Shown: positions 17,660-28,573, numbered from the stretch's first letter. The stretch is 64,000 nt of DNA from Methanosarcina sp. MSH10X1 (GCF_004099695.1 NZ_SCHL01000018.1:1-64000); one strand, 5' to 3'. Numbers and translations are program-made. The notes: generated by a model from the letters alone, not told the origin.

Positions 17660-19534
17660 ATGAGAATAATGTGCAGGTATCTATCCTTATTTTTATCTCT
17701 TGTATTTCTTACCCTACCTGCAGGTGCAGAACCTGAGACCGTATCCGGATACGGTAATTTTACGGGGGAGCCTGGATGGAACGTAACGCAGAATACTTCA
17801 CAGAATTATTTTTATTCCGATTCGGGCTTGATTTGTGTTGTTACAGGAGAGGTCGAAGGTTATGGAGAAGAAATTTACCCGGAAGATCTTGTGGAAAACA
17901 TTACTTTTCTTACTGACAGCCCGGAACCGGAATTATTCCCGGTATGGACTGCCGATGGAAATCATATTATGTACACGGTTCAGAGAAACGGACCCGGAAA
18001 TTCCGAATCGTATACAATGAGAGCAAACGGAAGCGAGATAAGGCGAACAGGCATAGCGGAAGGAAACTTTACTGGCTTTAGCGATATAAATCCCAATGGA
18101 ACAGAGCTGGTTATAACAAAGTCAATTGATTCCCAGCCTAGCCTCTACCTTGTAAATCTTGAGAACGGAACAATAAGCCCTGTTGCAGACGATCCCGATA
18201 AGTCCGAAGGTTGGGGAGCCTGGTGCCGGCTGGGACGGAAAATCGTATACACGCAAAAATCGGGAGATTCACCTTCCCAGCTCTGGATAGTTGATAGGGA
18301 TGGGAGCAGCAAGCACAGGCTCGGCAATTCCGAAAATATTGGAATGGGAAAAGACTGGTGCCCTCTCGGCCTGAAGGTCCTGTACAGCGCTAAAAACTCA
18401 AAGGAAAAGCCTGATCTCTGGGTAATAGACTGGTATGGCACAAACCAGACTCAGCTGACGGATACTCCATACGGGGAATGGAATCCTTCCTTTAGCCCTG
18501 ATGGAAAAAGAATAGTGTACGTTTCGGACGAAGGAGGTAAGCCTGAAATCTGGCTCAGGGATATAGAAGGAAATTACAGGACCAGGCTTACGAACAGCGC
18601 CGGAATGATTGATTCGATCCCCAGATGGAGCCCTGACGGCTCAAAAATCGTTTTTGCTGCGCATAGCCGACAGAACATTTCAGGCAATTCCACGATGGAT
18701 AGCTTGACTTCTGCTTTATCAGGTGATTCTGATAACTCTATAATCAGTTATAGCCCTGCAGTAACAAACGATTCCACGGCAGAGAATAACTCCGAAGCAG
18801 AAAATACGGTAGTAAACAACTTTGAGGCAGGAGATAGTTCTACAGCAGAAAATTATTCTATATCAGAAGATAATTCTCTAATAGCAAACAATCCTTTAAC
18901 ACACGATTCAGGTTCCATGCCGGAAAATGGTTCGAATTATTCAATAACAGGCAATTCTGACATTGCTATTATACAACTCGGTCCCGTATCTGCGGCTTTT
19001 CCTTTACCGAAAGTTACAGGTGTCAAAATCAACACTACTCACGAGATTTCTAAAGGTGGAGCTGTCAATATTTCCATAACCGTAAAAAATGAAGGGCGAA
19101 ACGCAAGTGAGGGTTACATTTCGGTTTCTTTCCCTGATGGCGGAGAACTGGTAAAAGCGGAAGGAACAGGCGACGATATAAAGATATATCCGGAAGGAAG
19201 CCCGATTCAGGGGAAAGCTGGGGAGCTTCCTGCGCAATATATACTTGTAGAACTTGTCGAACACGAATGGGTTAAGGGACAGGAAGAAAACCTCAATCTG
19301 ACACTAATAACCGAGAATGAAACCCTGAATAATGAAACAATAAGTAGCGAAACCCTGAATAATGAAACAATAAGTAGTGAAACACTGAATAATGAAACCG
19401 AAGAAATTAGATTCTTTGTGCGGGCTGCACTGAAGAATGACCTTACAGACGCTTACACAAGAGATCCCCAATTCTCTGAGGATCTCGACCAGCAGGGTCT
19501 GGAGGTCTATACACATTCTGTATCTGTGTCATGA
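17660..19534 (+). CDS. Secreted TolB-like beta-propeller protein
   Basis: The 624-residue product has a signal peptide (1-23). A six-bladed PD40/TolB-type propeller (about 75-335) follows, with repeated blades such as PSFSPDGKRIVYVSDEGGKPEIWL and PRWSPDGSKIVFAAHS. An Asn/Ser-rich linker (about 340-430) leads to a CARDB/DUF11-like immunoglobulin domain (about 450-540). Near the C-terminus a Leu-Asn-Asn-Glu-Thr segment is repeated three times (DNA 19322-19400). There is no C-terminal anchor, so it may be secreted or held by partners. The many Asn-X-Ser/Thr sites suggest heavy N-glycosylation. No ligand can be assigned. Confidence 0.88.
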   Translation: MRIMCRYLSLFLSLVFLTLPAGAEPETVSGYGNFTGEPGWNVTQNTSQNYFYSDSGLICVVTGEVEGYGEEIYPEDLVENITFLTDSPEPELFPVWTADGNHIMYTVQRNGPGNSESYTMRANGSEIRRTGIAEGNFTGFSDINPNGTELVITKSIDSQPSLYLVNLENGTISPVADDPDKSEGWGAWCRLGRKIVYTQKSGDSPSQLWIVDRDGSSKHRLGNSENIGMGKDWCPLGLKVLYSAKNSKEKPDLWVIDWYGTNQTQLTDTPYGEWNPSFSPDGKRIVYVSDEGGKPEIWLRDIEGNYRTRLTNSAGMIDSIPRWSPDGSKIVFAAHSRQNISGNSTMDSLTSALSGDSDNSIISYSPAVTNDSTAENNSEAENTVVNNFEAGDSSTAENYSISEDNSLIANNPLTHDSGSMPENGSNYSITGNSDIAIIQLGPVSAAFPLPKVTGVKINTTHEISKGGAVNISITVKNEGRNASEGYISVSFPDGGELVKAEGTGDDIKIYPEGSPIQGKAGELPAQYILVELVEHEWVKGQEENLNLTLITENETLNNETISSETLNNETISSETLNNETEEIRFFVRAALKNDLTDAYTRDPQFSEDLDQQGLEVYTHSVSVS

Positions 19535-19756
19535 AAACCGGAAATATCGTGCTGAACTTCGATTTTTCATTTCACTTTTTGCTTTATTTAACCTCTTTTC
19601 CGTTTTTCATTTTTTTATTTTTTTAATTTTATTAATGCTGTCAATTTTCCCATTTTTTATTGCCCTGTGTAATCTTTATCCACTTCGTACCTTCAAAAGC
19701 AAACCGGTTTAATGCAGGTTATTCCAGAAGTTTTATACGTGATTTTAATTTTTTAC

Positions 19757-20962
19757 TCATTCATCGAGACCTTTTCTTCCGAAAATATAATTTGCAACCC
19801 TTATGGCATCTCTTTCTCCGGTTTCCTTTTCCGGAGAGTCGCTCAGTTTTACGACAGGAATGCCGTCAATGCTGTGCAGCTTTATGACCATGTTAAGAGG
19901 GGGGCTTTCGCGGAAGAAGTCGGAATTATTGGTAAGGCTCGTGCCTATGCCAAAGCTGCAATTGATTTTGCCTTCGCAGTATTTCTTGAGCTGAATTGCT
20001 GTATCCGCGTTGAGGGCATCACTGAAAACGATTAACTTTTTCATGGGGTCAATACCCATTTTCCGGTAGTGCTCTATCACAGTATCCACAAAGTCGTAAG
20101 GGTCTCCACTGTCGTGCCTGAAACCATCGTAAATTTTCGATAGCTTCAGATCCATGTCCTTGAAAAAGGCATTCGAGCCGAAAGTGTCCGTAAGAGCAAT
20201 TCCCAGGTCTCCGTTATAAACTTCTATCCAGTTTTCAAAAGCAAACCGGTTTGCATACCTTAGCCCTACAAGCGCCGAGGTGCCCATAATCCACTCGTGC
20301 CCGACTGTCCCGATCGGTTTCAGGCCGTATTTTTTTGCAAAATAAACATTGCTTGTTCCCATAAGGGTTTTCATTCCAGTGAGGATTTTCATCACACGGT
20401 CGTGAAGCTCGGAACTTCTTCGCCTGCGGGTTCCGAATTCCGAAAAGAGGCAGTTATTTTCCTCAAGGGATTTTCCCATCTCAAAGATTGTGCTCTCATA
20501 AGCAGCCAGTACGGGTTCGGAAGTGCAGCTATTTTTCGAGTCCTCTTTCCATGCTTTTTCCAGGGTTGTGAAATAGAGCTCGGAAACCGCAGCCATAAGA
20601 ACAATTTCCCAGAGAATAGTACTGTGCCACGGGCCTTTTATACGAATATCGAGATCTTTTTCTTCGGTAAGGCAGACTTTTACCTCATCTGGCTTGAAGC
20701 GGAAATTTTTAAGATATTCCAGGTACATGGGTTTCAGGTAAGGGCAGTGCCCGGAAAGCCAGCCGTATTCTTCTTCCGTCAATGCTAACTTTGAGATATC
20801 TTCTCTTATAATCCTCTCCAGTTCTTCTACAAATTCCTTAGAAAAGCGCTGAGGACCCCGGTTGGTAAACCGGTATTCAGCTTCAGCTCTGGGAAAAAGT
20901 TCAAGCACTGCAAGTTGCATGGTGAATTTATAAAGGTCGTTATCGAGTATGGATTTTATCAC
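19757..20962 (-). CDS. pncB: Nicotinate phosphoribosyltransferase
   Basis: The 401-residue enzyme begins with [13 protein letters not shown], the family signature, and contains [13 protein letters not shown] and the phosphoribosyl-binding motifs VFSDALNAD and GIGTSLTNN. It converts nicotinate, PRPP and ATP to nicotinate mononucleotide in the NAD salvage (Preiss-Handler) pathway, in the cytoplasm. The length matches E. coli PncB. The start is a GTG with AGGA upstream. The convergent gap to the propeller gene is T-rich (19560-19640) and probably terminates both transcripts. Confidence 0.96.
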   Translation of the reverse strand: MIKSILDNDLYKFTMQLAVLELFPRAEAEYRFTNRGPQRFSKEFVEELERIIREDISKLALTEEEYGWLSGHCPYLKPMYLEYLKNFRFKPDEVKVCLTEEKDLDIRIKGPWHSTILWEIVLMAAVSELYFTTLEKAWKEDSKNSCTSEPVLAAYESTIFEMGKSLEENNCLFSEFGTRRRRSSELHDRVMKILTGMKTLMGTSNVYFAKKYGLKPIGTVGHEWIMGTSALVGLRYANRFAFENWIEVYNGDLGIALTDTFGSNAFFKDMDLKLSKIYDGFRHDSGDPYDFVDTVIEHYRKMGIDPMKKLIVFSDALNADTAIQLKKYCEGKINCSFGIGTSLTNNSDFFRESPPLNMVIKLHSIDGIPVVKLSDSPEKETGERDAIRVANYIFGRKGLDE

Positions 20963-21211
20963 TGAAGGTCTTCCTGTATCGTTTTAAACTGCATATAGAG
21001 CAAATCTGTCTTTTTATTAATCGTACCTTTTGCTCCACATATATACCCGCTATATTTTTAAAATTTCTGACACAGCGTAATAATGCCTGAAGATAAAATC
21101 AAATTTTCTTTATTAACCTCCCGAAAGCCGGATATTTCTTCCCGCCAAACAAATAATTACCCGAAAAGCAAATACTTATTCTGGAGATTGATTTTGAAGG
21201 GGCTTGGGGAG

Positions 21212-22396
21212 ATGGAAAGAAAAGTGAAGTTCGCAACAAAATGTGTACACGCAGCAGAAAAGCCGGATCCGGTATTCGGGGCGCATACGACTCCTATATT
21301 CCAGACTTCAACGTTTATTTTTGAAAATGTCAGTCAGGGGACAGCAAGGTTTGCAGGAGAGGAAGCAGGATACGTGTATGCCAGAATTCCTCCTAATACC
21401 CCCACACATGCAGTTCTGGCTGAAAAATTTGCTGAGCTTGAAGGTGGAGAAACAGGGCAGACCTTTGCCTCTGGAATGGCAGCAATTACCGCAATCGCAC
21501 TCACTTCCCTCAGGCAGGGAGACCACCTTATATCAACGGATGTGGTATACGGCTGCACTTACAGCCTCTTTTCCCAGGTTTTGCCGGGGCTTGGGATCGA
21601 GGTCAGTTTTGTAGATACCTCTGAAACCGAAAATGTGAGACAAGCTTTCAGACCCGAAACAAAAATGGTCTTTCTTGAGAGCCCTGCCAATCCCACACTC
21701 ACTGTATGCGATATCACGGAGATCGCAGGCATGGCGAAGGAAAACGGGGCTCTCTGCGTCGTGGATAACACTTTTTCAACCCCTTATTTCCAGAGACCTC
21801 TTGAGCTTGGCGCAGACCTTTCCCTGAGTAGCTGTACAAAATACATAGGCGGGCACGCGGACCTGCTTGGCGGAATTGCTGCAGGAAGCAAGGATTTCAT
21901 GAATCGCATGTCTTCAATTGTCGGGTATACGGGAGGCATTATGGGTCCCCATGAAGCCTGGCTCTGTATCAGAGGGCTTAAAACCCTGCACATCCGGATG
22001 GAAAGGCATGCTGAAAACGCCATGAAAATTGCGGAATTTCTAGAATCCCGCCCCGAGGTTGAATGGGTCAGGTATCCCGGACTTCCGAGCCATCCCCAGC
22101 ACGAACTTGCAAGCAAGCAAATGAGCGGATTCAGCGGTATGCTCTCTTTTGAAATAAAGGGCGGAATCGAAGCAGGGAGGAAGCTCATGGATAATGTAAA
22201 ACTCTGCTCTCTTGCCGTAAGCCTCGGGGCTACGGATACCCTGATCCAGCATCCTGCATCGATGACCCATGCATGTGTCCCATGTTCAGTGAGAAGGAGC
22301 GTAGGCATAACTGACGGGCTCGTCAGGCTCTCGGTAGGGATCGAGGCTTCCGAAGACATAATTGCGGATCTTGAGCAGGCACTGGAAGCAATTTAA
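21212..22396 (+). CDS. Methionine gamma-lyase
   Basis: This 394-residue PLP enzyme belongs to the Cys/Met metabolism family. Lys210 in SSCTKYIGGHAD is the Schiff-base lysine. Tyr113 and Cys115 in VVYGCTYS match the tyrosine and the cysteine that distinguish methionine gamma-lyase from cystathionine lyases and synthases. The C-terminal LVRLSVGIE supplies the carboxylate-binding arginine. The expected reaction cleaves methionine to methanethiol, 2-oxobutyrate and ammonia; methanethiol is relevant to methylsulfide metabolism in Methanosarcina. A longer frame from 21083 would add 43 residues, but homologues start near MERKVKF. Confidence 0.9.
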   Translation: MERKVKFATKCVHAAEKPDPVFGAHTTPIFQTSTFIFENVSQGTARFAGEEAGYVYARIPPNTPTHAVLAEKFAELEGGETGQTFASGMAAITAIALTSLRQGDHLISTDVVYGCTYSLFSQVLPGLGIEVSFVDTSETENVRQAFRPETKMVFLESPANPTLTVCDITEIAGMAKENGALCVVDNTFSTPYFQRPLELGADLSLSSCTKYIGGHADLLGGIAAGSKDFMNRMSSIVGYTGGIMGPHEAWLCIRGLKTLHIRMERHAENAMKIAEFLESRPEVEWVRYPGLPSHPQHELASKQMSGFSGMLSFEIKGGIEAGRKLMDNVKLCSLAVSLGATDTLIQHPASMTHACVPCSVRRSVGITDGLVRLSVGIEASEDIIADLEQALEAI

Positions 22397-22607
22397 GCCT
22401 GCCAGACAGGGCCGGGCTTTACCTGTTTTATTTTCGAAGTCAGACAAGGTATATGTGCTTCAGGAATAATCTTTCATTCGCAAATTAAATCTGAAAATCA
22501 GATACGAAAATTAAACCTGTAAATTGAACTGTAAATTGAACTGTAAATTAATCCTGTAAATTAAAGACATACGTTTAAACCGTAACATAAAACTGGGGGA
22601 GTTTCAT

Positions 22608-23108
22608 ATGAAAGCACTTGTATTCGGAGCCGATGGTTTTGAAGATCTTGAACTTTTCTATCCTTACCACCGCCTGAAAGAAGAAGGAATTACAACGCAT
22701 ATAGCCTCAATGAAAAAGGGACCGATAAAAGGAAAGCAGGGGTATGAGATTGAGGCTGACGTTGCTTTTAAGGATGTAAACCCTGCAGATTACGATATTC
22801 TCGTAATTTCCGGAGGAAAGGGTCCTGAAAAAATGAGGCTAGACGAGAGCGCCCTTGAGATTGCAAGGCATTTTTTCAAGGAAAACAAGCCTGTTGCTGC
22901 AATCTGCCACGGTCCTCAGGTTCTTATCTCCGCAGGCCTTATAAAAGGAAGGAAAGCAACCTGCTGGATTGGCATAAGGGACGATATTATAGCCGCAGGA
23001 GCGCATTACGAGGACAAGGAAGTTGTTATAGACGGAAACTTTGTATCCTCAAGAAGCCCTGCTGACCTGTATGCTTTTGGGAGAGAAATGATCAAGCTGC
23101 TGGAGTAA
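22608..23108 (+). CDS. DJ-1/PfpI family protein
   Basis: This 166-residue single-domain protein carries the nucleophile elbow AICHGPQ with Cys100 and His101 and the conserved Glu12 in FEDLEL. That is the layout of PfpI proteases and of DJ-1-type deglycase or chaperone proteins. The exact activity is uncertain for archaeal members. GGGGGAG six bases before the ATG decides the start. The upstream gap has three near copies of ctgtaaattgaa (about 22518-22562). It appears to be a single-gene unit. Confidence 0.93.
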   Translation: MKALVFGADGFEDLELFYPYHRLKEEGITTHIASMKKGPIKGKQGYEIEADVAFKDVNPADYDILVISGGKGPEKMRLDESALEIARHFFKENKPVAAICHGPQVLISAGLIKGRKATCWIGIRDDIIAAGAHYEDKEVVIDGNFVSSRSPADLYAFGREMIKLLE

Positions 23109-23441
23109 ATGATCAACAATTGAACAGGAAATACAAATCTGAGATCTAACTTCTAATCTCAGAATCTTTCCTTAACTTTTAAGTTTATTACTTTCAATTC
23201 GTCCCTGTTTCTAGCTTTTTCCGGCATTTTCTTTAAAACCCGCAGAATAGCTTGACAGAAATCATATGTTTTAGCGAAGCTATTTACAATAGTTTACTCA
23301 AACTCTATAAATGCCGCCGACATGCAGAAAAGCTAATTCTATTTCTTCATTTCAGATTGCAAGTATCTTCTAGAACCCCACGCTGTCTCGCTTTCCATAC
23401 CATATCGGGCGCAGAGAATTCAATCCAGATTATAAAAGGTC
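23109..23441. other. Intergenic region before the RIO2 gene
   Basis: About 330 bp. Its plus-strand short frame (23252-23476) has no ribosome site and overlaps the RIO2 start, so I do not call it. The last 40 bp are AT-rich and may hold the RIO2 promoter. Confidence 0.4.
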
Positions 23442-24695
23442 GTGAGGAGTCATTATTTAAATATCGTGGATCATAGTACTATCAAGATGATCGACGAAGC
23501 GCTGAGGGTTTTTAAGGAGCTTGACTCAAAGGATTTCAGGATCCTGACTGGCATTGAGACCGGAATGAAGCATTTTGAATGGGTGCCTATTGACGAATTG
23601 AATAAATACACCAGGCTGCCTTTTGAAAAGCTGGAGTACAGGCTGAAGAAGCTTGTCCGGAATAAGCTTGTGGTCAGGACAACGCAGCCATATGAAGGTT
23701 ATCAGATTTACTTCGAAGGATATGATGTCCTTGCCCTCAATGCCTTTGTCAAGCGAAAAAGTATCAGTGCAATCGGGGACGAAGTCGGGGTAGGAAAGGA
23801 ATCGGTTATTTATGAAGCGATCCTGCCTCCCGAGCTCGCGATTGGGGAGCCTGTCCCGGTCGTGATCAAGTTCCACAGGGAAGGGCGAACCAGTTTCAAG
23901 CAGATAAAGCGGGTGCGTGAGCATCTGGGGGAAAGGGAACACTTTTCCTGGATCTATGCAGCCAGGCTTGCCGCCCAGCGGGAGTACGGGATCATGGCTG
24001 CCCTGTATCCCAAAGTCTCAATCCCGAAGCCTTTTGACCATAACAGGCATGCAATAGTCATGGAACTTGCGAAAGGCAGCCTTCTCTCAAAAACAAAACT
24101 TCTTGACCCTGAATGGTATCTTGATGAGATTCTCAAACAGGTGAAAATTACCTATTCGCTGGGAATCATCCACGCCGATTTAAGTGAGTACAATATTTTT
24201 GCTTCCGAAGAAGGTGTCCAGCTAATTGACTGGCCTCAGTATATCACGCCTGAGCACCCTCATGCTGATGAAATTCTCGAAAGGGACGTTTCGAATGTAC
24301 TGACTCATTTCTACCGGAAATACGGAATTAAAAGGGAGCTTGAAGAAACGATCCGTGAAATTAAGAGTCAGGCGCCCCGAAATGCAGGAGACAAAAAAGA
24401 AGGCGAAGAGAACAGGGTCGGCGGTAATGCAGAAGAATGGGAGCTTGAGGAAGAGCCGGAAGAAAAAATTTTTGAAGAGGATATACTTCAGGAGGAGGGC
24501 TTTGGAGCCGAAAACTTCGAAGCCGAAGAATTTGAGGTTGAAGAGATTGAAGCCGAAGAATTCGAAGCCGAAGAATTTGAGGCTGAAGAGATAGAAGCCG
24601 AAAAATTCGAAGCTGAAGAGATAGAGATCAAAAAAATTGAGACTGGAAAAACCGAAGCCGAAAAAACTGAAGAAGATACAGAGAAGGAAACCTGA
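23442..24695 (+). CDS. rio2: RIO2-type serine/threonine kinase with long acidic repeat tail
   Basis: The protein has the RIO2 N-terminal winged helix (about 10-95, starting around HSTIKMIDEAL). The RIO kinase domain follows, with the nucleotide loop GVGKES (116-121), ATP-binding Lys143, catalytic HADLSEYN (Asp246) and metal-binding Asp263 in LIDWPQ. RIO2 acts in maturation of the small ribosomal subunit. After about residue 305 a tail of some 110 residues is almost entirely Glu, Ala and Lys in repeated EAEEFEAEEIE units; this is unusual for the family. The start could be GTG 23442 or GTG 23466; homologues need the sequence from about 23466. Confidence 0.92.
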   Translation: MRSHYLNIVDHSTIKMIDEALRVFKELDSKDFRILTGIETGMKHFEWVPIDELNKYTRLPFEKLEYRLKKLVRNKLVVRTTQPYEGYQIYFEGYDVLALNAFVKRKSISAIGDEVGVGKESVIYEAILPPELAIGEPVPVVIKFHREGRTSFKQIKRVREHLGEREHFSWIYAARLAAQREYGIMAALYPKVSIPKPFDHNRHAIVMELAKGSLLSKTKLLDPEWYLDEILKQVKITYSLGIIHADLSEYNIFASEEGVQLIDWPQYITPEHPHADEILERDVSNVLTHFYRKYGIKRELEETIREIKSQAPRNAGDKKEGEENRVGGNAEEWELEEEPEEKIFEEDILQEEGFGAENFEAEEFEVEEIEAEEFEAEEFEAEEIEAEKFEAEEIEIKKIETGKTEAEKTEEDTEKET

Positions 24696-24900
24696 AAGCA
24701 TAGGATTTCAAAATAATTGCCTCGAAAAAATAGTCTTAAGATAGAGATTAAGTTCTGTCCACTTCAAACAACAGATTCCTCAAACAGCAACCGTTTGACC
24801 CTGTTAATGGATTTAGAATATTTATTCTTTAGTTGTGATATATCTGAAAGTTATTCGCTCTCACATTCGAATGCCCGGATTGCTCGGGAAAGAAACATTT

Positions 24901-25005
24901 GACAAATGCATTTTTGACAAACGTGTTTTTGACAAAAGTGTTCTTGACACAAGTATTTCTGACAAAAGTATTTTTGACAAATGCATTTTTGACAAATGCA
25001 TTTCC
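24901..25005. repeat. 15-bp tandem repeat, seven copies
   Basis: Seven exact-length units of the type gacaaatgcattttt follow each other without spacers. The array lies 200 bp after the RIO2 stop and 215 bp before the next surface-protein gene. A frame through it would encode FDKxI pentapeptides but lacks a ribosome site, so I treat it as non-coding. The rest of the 24696-25219 gap shows only AT-rich promoter-like sequence near 25040-25180. Confidence 0.9.
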
Positions 25006-25219
25006 GAGCCCATTTGAGATTTCTAAAATTTTCTGTTACTTTTCTTTTTAATTTATATTTTTATATCCGGTATTTTTCTCGGATTTTTCCAATTCGGTTT
25101 TCATCCCTTATCGTTCCTTTAATATAGAGTTTCCCTGGAGCCAGCGTTAAAGAAAATTATTAAAGTATTGGAGATACTCTATTATTATTGTTATGCAGAT
25201 AAATAAGGACGGAGAGGAA

Positions 25220-28200
25220 ATGGAAAGTAACGAAAAGCTATTCAGGATGGTTCTAATTTCAACATTTCTTGTTTTTTTATTTTTAACTTCCATCTCTTTT
25301 ATTGCGTCGGCGAAGGAAAGTAAGGTAGATGATAATGGAGAAGCGGATTTTGTATCGATTCAGGATGCAGTAAATAATTCCTTTCCAGGGGATATAATTT
25401 TTGTTTTGCCTGGCACCTATAATGAAATTGTGTATGTCGGAACGCAAAATATAAGCATCCTTTCACAATCCGGAAATCCTGAGGACACGTCGGTTAAGGC
25501 GTTCAAAATCAATGAAAATAATATTACTGTGAATGGATTCAGTATACAGGAAGGTTTAACCTTAACAGGATACGCGCACCCTGGTAACTCCGGTTCTCAC
25601 TATCCGGTTAAAAACTGTACTGTTAAGAACAATAAGTTCCTGAAACACGGCATCGACGGTAATCAATGTTATAATGCTACTGTTGAGAGGAATATATTTC
25701 TTGGGGACAGTTCAGGCATCAGTTCCGAGTTTCATAATTGTACATTTTCCGATAATGTATTTTTTAAAGGGAACATTTCTATATATGCAGGCAGAGAACC
25801 GACGTGTAATATCATCCTTAATAACACATTTTTAAAGGGCGGTATAAGCCTGGCGGGTTCGGATGAAAACAGGATTCTCAAAAACAACATTTTTAGCGGA
25901 ATCGATAATGGTTACGGAATTGTCCTTTCTGAATCCGGCGGCAATACTATAGATAATAATTCAATTTCCAGCACTATCTGCGCCATTTTTATGCCTTTTA
26001 TCTGCGGTCACAATTACGTAACTAATAATACAATAACTTCAAACACCGTGGGAATACAACTTGCCTATCTCTCTGACGGAACCATAAAAAGTAACACAAT
26101 TTCAAAAAATAATATCGGAATATCGATAGGTGAATCCTCAACAGCAAATATCACAAATAATACAATCTCAAAAAACGAGATTGGAATATCGGCAGGCAGC
26201 TCTTCCCTCGGGATCAATGTTGTGGGCAACGTAATAGAATTAAATAAAAAGTGTGGGATTTATCTTGACCAGACCCCTGGTGAGGTTTTTTTAGAAGGAA
26301 AGAGCCTCATATTCAACAATTTTTTCAACAATACAATTAACTTTTTTAATTACACTGAAAAAGCAAATTACGAGTGGGGTATTCATAATGCCGCCTTTAA
26401 TATCACAAAAACATCGGGAACCAGTATTGTCGGAGGTCCTTATTCTGGAGGCAATTTCTGGGCGAAGCCTGATGGAACCGGTTTTTCGCGGACCTGCGTT
26501 GATTCGGATAAGGATGGGATTTGCGACCTGCCCTATAATATTAATGAGAGTGATTTTGACTACCTTCCACTAAGCTCATTTCCTGTAGAGCATGCAGACA
26601 GTGAGCTCATTCTAAGAGAAATTCAAATAACTGACAATGAATCCGATCAGACATTACCTGATATCTATGGCGACAGGATAATTTGGATAGATGGACCCCA
26701 GGTGACCCAGGACCATTACTTTTATTCGGATATTTATATTTACAATCTGTCCACCTCAGGGAAGAACCAGATAACCACCGACGGCTTAGATGCGAGTATA
26801 CATAATAAGTATAATACGAATCCTCACGTAGATCGCGTGTATATAAGCAATATATCCCCCAGGATTTACAATGACAGGATTGTATGGACGCGTGTTCTCG
26901 GTTATGGTTCAAACCTGGATATCTACATGTACGATCTTTCCAGCTTAACAAAAACTCCGATCTCCACCGGCGGTTTAAATTTATGGCAGGGTTACCCCGA
27001 AATTTACGGGGACAGAATAGTCTGGACGGAGGATCGCAATGGAAATTACGATATCTACATGTATAATCTCTCTACCTCCAGGGAAACCCGAATAAGTAAC
27101 AGCGGACAAGCTTTTCTTCCTAGAATCTATGGGGATCTAATAGTGTGGGAAGATAGGCGTAACGGAAACTTCGATATCTACACGTATAATTTTTCTGAAA
27201 GTAAGGAAACCCGGATCACCACTGATGATTCTAATCAGGAGTTTCCCGCAGTCTATGACAACACAATAGTATGGGTAGACAGACGCGGTGAAGTAAGCGA
27301 AGTCGATACTGACTACTCTGACATCTGCGTATACGACATCTTAACATCTACGGAAACTCAGCTCACAAAAGGTAGTGTAAGAGTGCAAAATCCTGATATC
27401 TACTGCGATAAGGTAGTATGGCAGGATGAACGCAATGGAGACTCCGACATCTATATGTATGATCTTTCTACATCCAGAGAGACCCGGATAACTGCAGATA
27501 AGTCGGATCAGCAGTCGCCTGCTATCTATGGGAACAGGATAGTCTGGCAGGATGAACGCAATGGAAATTCCGATATCTACATATGCATTTTTTTGGAGAA
27601 AAGATCTGAATCGGAATTTCCTGTTGCAAAATTAAACACCAATGTCACATGCGGGGATGCACCTCTTTCTGTCCTTTTTACGGACCTGTCCGAGAACGTG
27701 AAATCAAGAAGCTGGGATCTTGACAGTGATGGGACTATAGATTCCACGGATGCGAGTTTTGTTCATGTTTACCCAAAGCCCGGGAATTATACAGTCAGGC
27801 TCACTGCGGTTAACGAGATCGGAATTGATTCAAAAAAGGTTACGATAACCGTACTGGCTGGAGAAAACTCCGGTCGCGGCCATAAAGCCAGCACACGTGC
27901 ATCTCCTGAACCGGCAACGAACGTTGATGTAAAAGAAATATCAGAGGCATTGGTTACTGCTGGAAAAGAGATAGGCTTCAATTTTACTCAGAATTCAACC
28001 TGTGTTGTGTATATGAGCTTCGATGCAGAGAAAAGCCCGGGAAAAACTGAGGCTACTGCCGAAATGCTGAAAAAGAAATCCGATCTGGTCCCCGAAACGC
28101 CTTCAGGTGAAGTATACAGGTTCTTTAATATCTGGTGTGGAAACAACGGAATAATAACCTCAAAGGATGTAAAAGATCCCGTGGTATGTTTCAAGATTGA

Positions 28201-28573
28201 AAAAACCTGGCTGCATGACAGAAAAATTGACCGAAATTCAATCACGCTCAGCAGGTACAGCGGCAAAGAATGGGTACAACTGCCGGTATCCCTTTCAGGA
28301 GAAGACAAGAGGTACCTGTACTTTACAGCCAAAACACCCGGATTCTCATTCTTTGCAATAACAGGTAAAGCCGCGGAGAAAGGATCCGAAGCCGAAAACG
28401 AAACCGGAACTGACACCCGGAACCCCTTACAGGACAGCAAAGCATCGGAAACTGAGCCGGAAGCCGAAACTGGAAAGGAATCCGGAACAGGTAAGAGCAC
28501 AAATATGCCTGGATTTGAAGTGGTATGCGGAGTAGTCTGCCTGCTTGCTGTGTTTCGGTATAAGAGAAAGTAA
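25220..28573 (+). CDS. Large surface protein: beta-helix, beta-propeller, PKD, PGF-CTERM
   Basis: The 1117-residue product begins at the ATG at 25220 (GGAG five bases upstream) with a signal peptide. A NosD/PbH1 right-handed beta-helix (about 30-455) ends in the motif GGPYSGGNFWAKPDGTGF. A TolB-like propeller (about 465-790) has blades of the type YGDRIVWEDRRNGNFDIY. A PKD domain (about 800-880) and a PGF-pre-PGF domain (about 900-1050) follow. The C-terminus is a Pro-Gly-Phe motif, a membrane helix and RYKRK, the PGF-CTERM signal processed by archaeosortase A. The protein should be displayed on the S-layer side of the membrane. Its ligand, perhaps a glycan, is unknown. Confidence 0.92.
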   Translation: MESNEKLFRMVLISTFLVFLFLTSISFIASAKESKVDDNGEADFVSIQDAVNNSFPGDIIFVLPGTYNEIVYVGTQNISILSQSGNPEDTSVKAFKINENNITVNGFSIQEGLTLTGYAHPGNSGSHYPVKNCTVKNNKFLKHGIDGNQCYNATVERNIFLGDSSGISSEFHNCTFSDNVFFKGNISIYAGREPTCNIILNNTFLKGGISLAGSDENRILKNNIFSGIDNGYGIVLSESGGNTIDNNSISSTICAIFMPFICGHNYVTNNTITSNTVGIQLAYLSDGTIKSNTISKNNIGISIGESSTANITNNTISKNEIGISAGSSSLGINVVGNVIELNKKCGIYLDQTPGEVFLEGKSLIFNNFFNNTINFFNYTEKANYEWGIHNAAFNITKTSGTSIVGGPYSGGNFWAKPDGTGFSRTCVDSDKDGICDLPYNINESDFDYLPLSSFPVEHADSELILREIQITDNESDQTLPDIYGDRIIWIDGPQVTQDHYFYSDIYIYNLSTSGKNQITTDGLDASIHNKYNTNPHVDRVYISNISPRIYNDRIVWTRVLGYGSNLDIYMYDLSSLTKTPISTGGLNLWQGYPEIYGDRIVWTEDRNGNYDIYMYNLSTSRETRISNSGQAFLPRIYGDLIVWEDRRNGNFDIYTYNFSESKETRITTDDSNQEFPAVYDNTIVWVDRRGEVSEVDTDYSDICVYDILTSTETQLTKGSVRVQNPDIYCDKVVWQDERNGDSDIYMYDLSTSRETRITADKSDQQSPAIYGNRIVWQDERNGNSDIYICIFLEKRSESEFPVAKLNTNVTCGDAPLSVLFTDLSENVKSRSWDLDSDGTIDSTDASFVHVYPKPGNYTVRLTAVNEIGIDSKKVTITVLAGENSGRGHKASTRASPEPATNVDVKEISEALVTAGKEIGFNFTQNSTCVVYMSFDAEKSPGKTEATAEMLKKKSDLVPETPSGEVYRFFNIWCGNNGIITSKDVKDPVVCFKIEKTWLHDRKIDRNSITLSRYSGKEWVQLPVSLSGEDKRYLYFTAKTPGFSFFAITGKAAEKGSEAENETGTDTRNPLQDSKASETEPEAETGKESGTGKSTNMPGFEVVCGVVCLLAVFRYKRK

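Noticed and set aside
24835-25017. 60-residue frame with FDKxI pentapeptides
   Set aside because: The pattern is only the translation of the 15-bp tandem array; it does not match the A(D/N)LxX pentapeptide-repeat fold and lacks a ribosome site.
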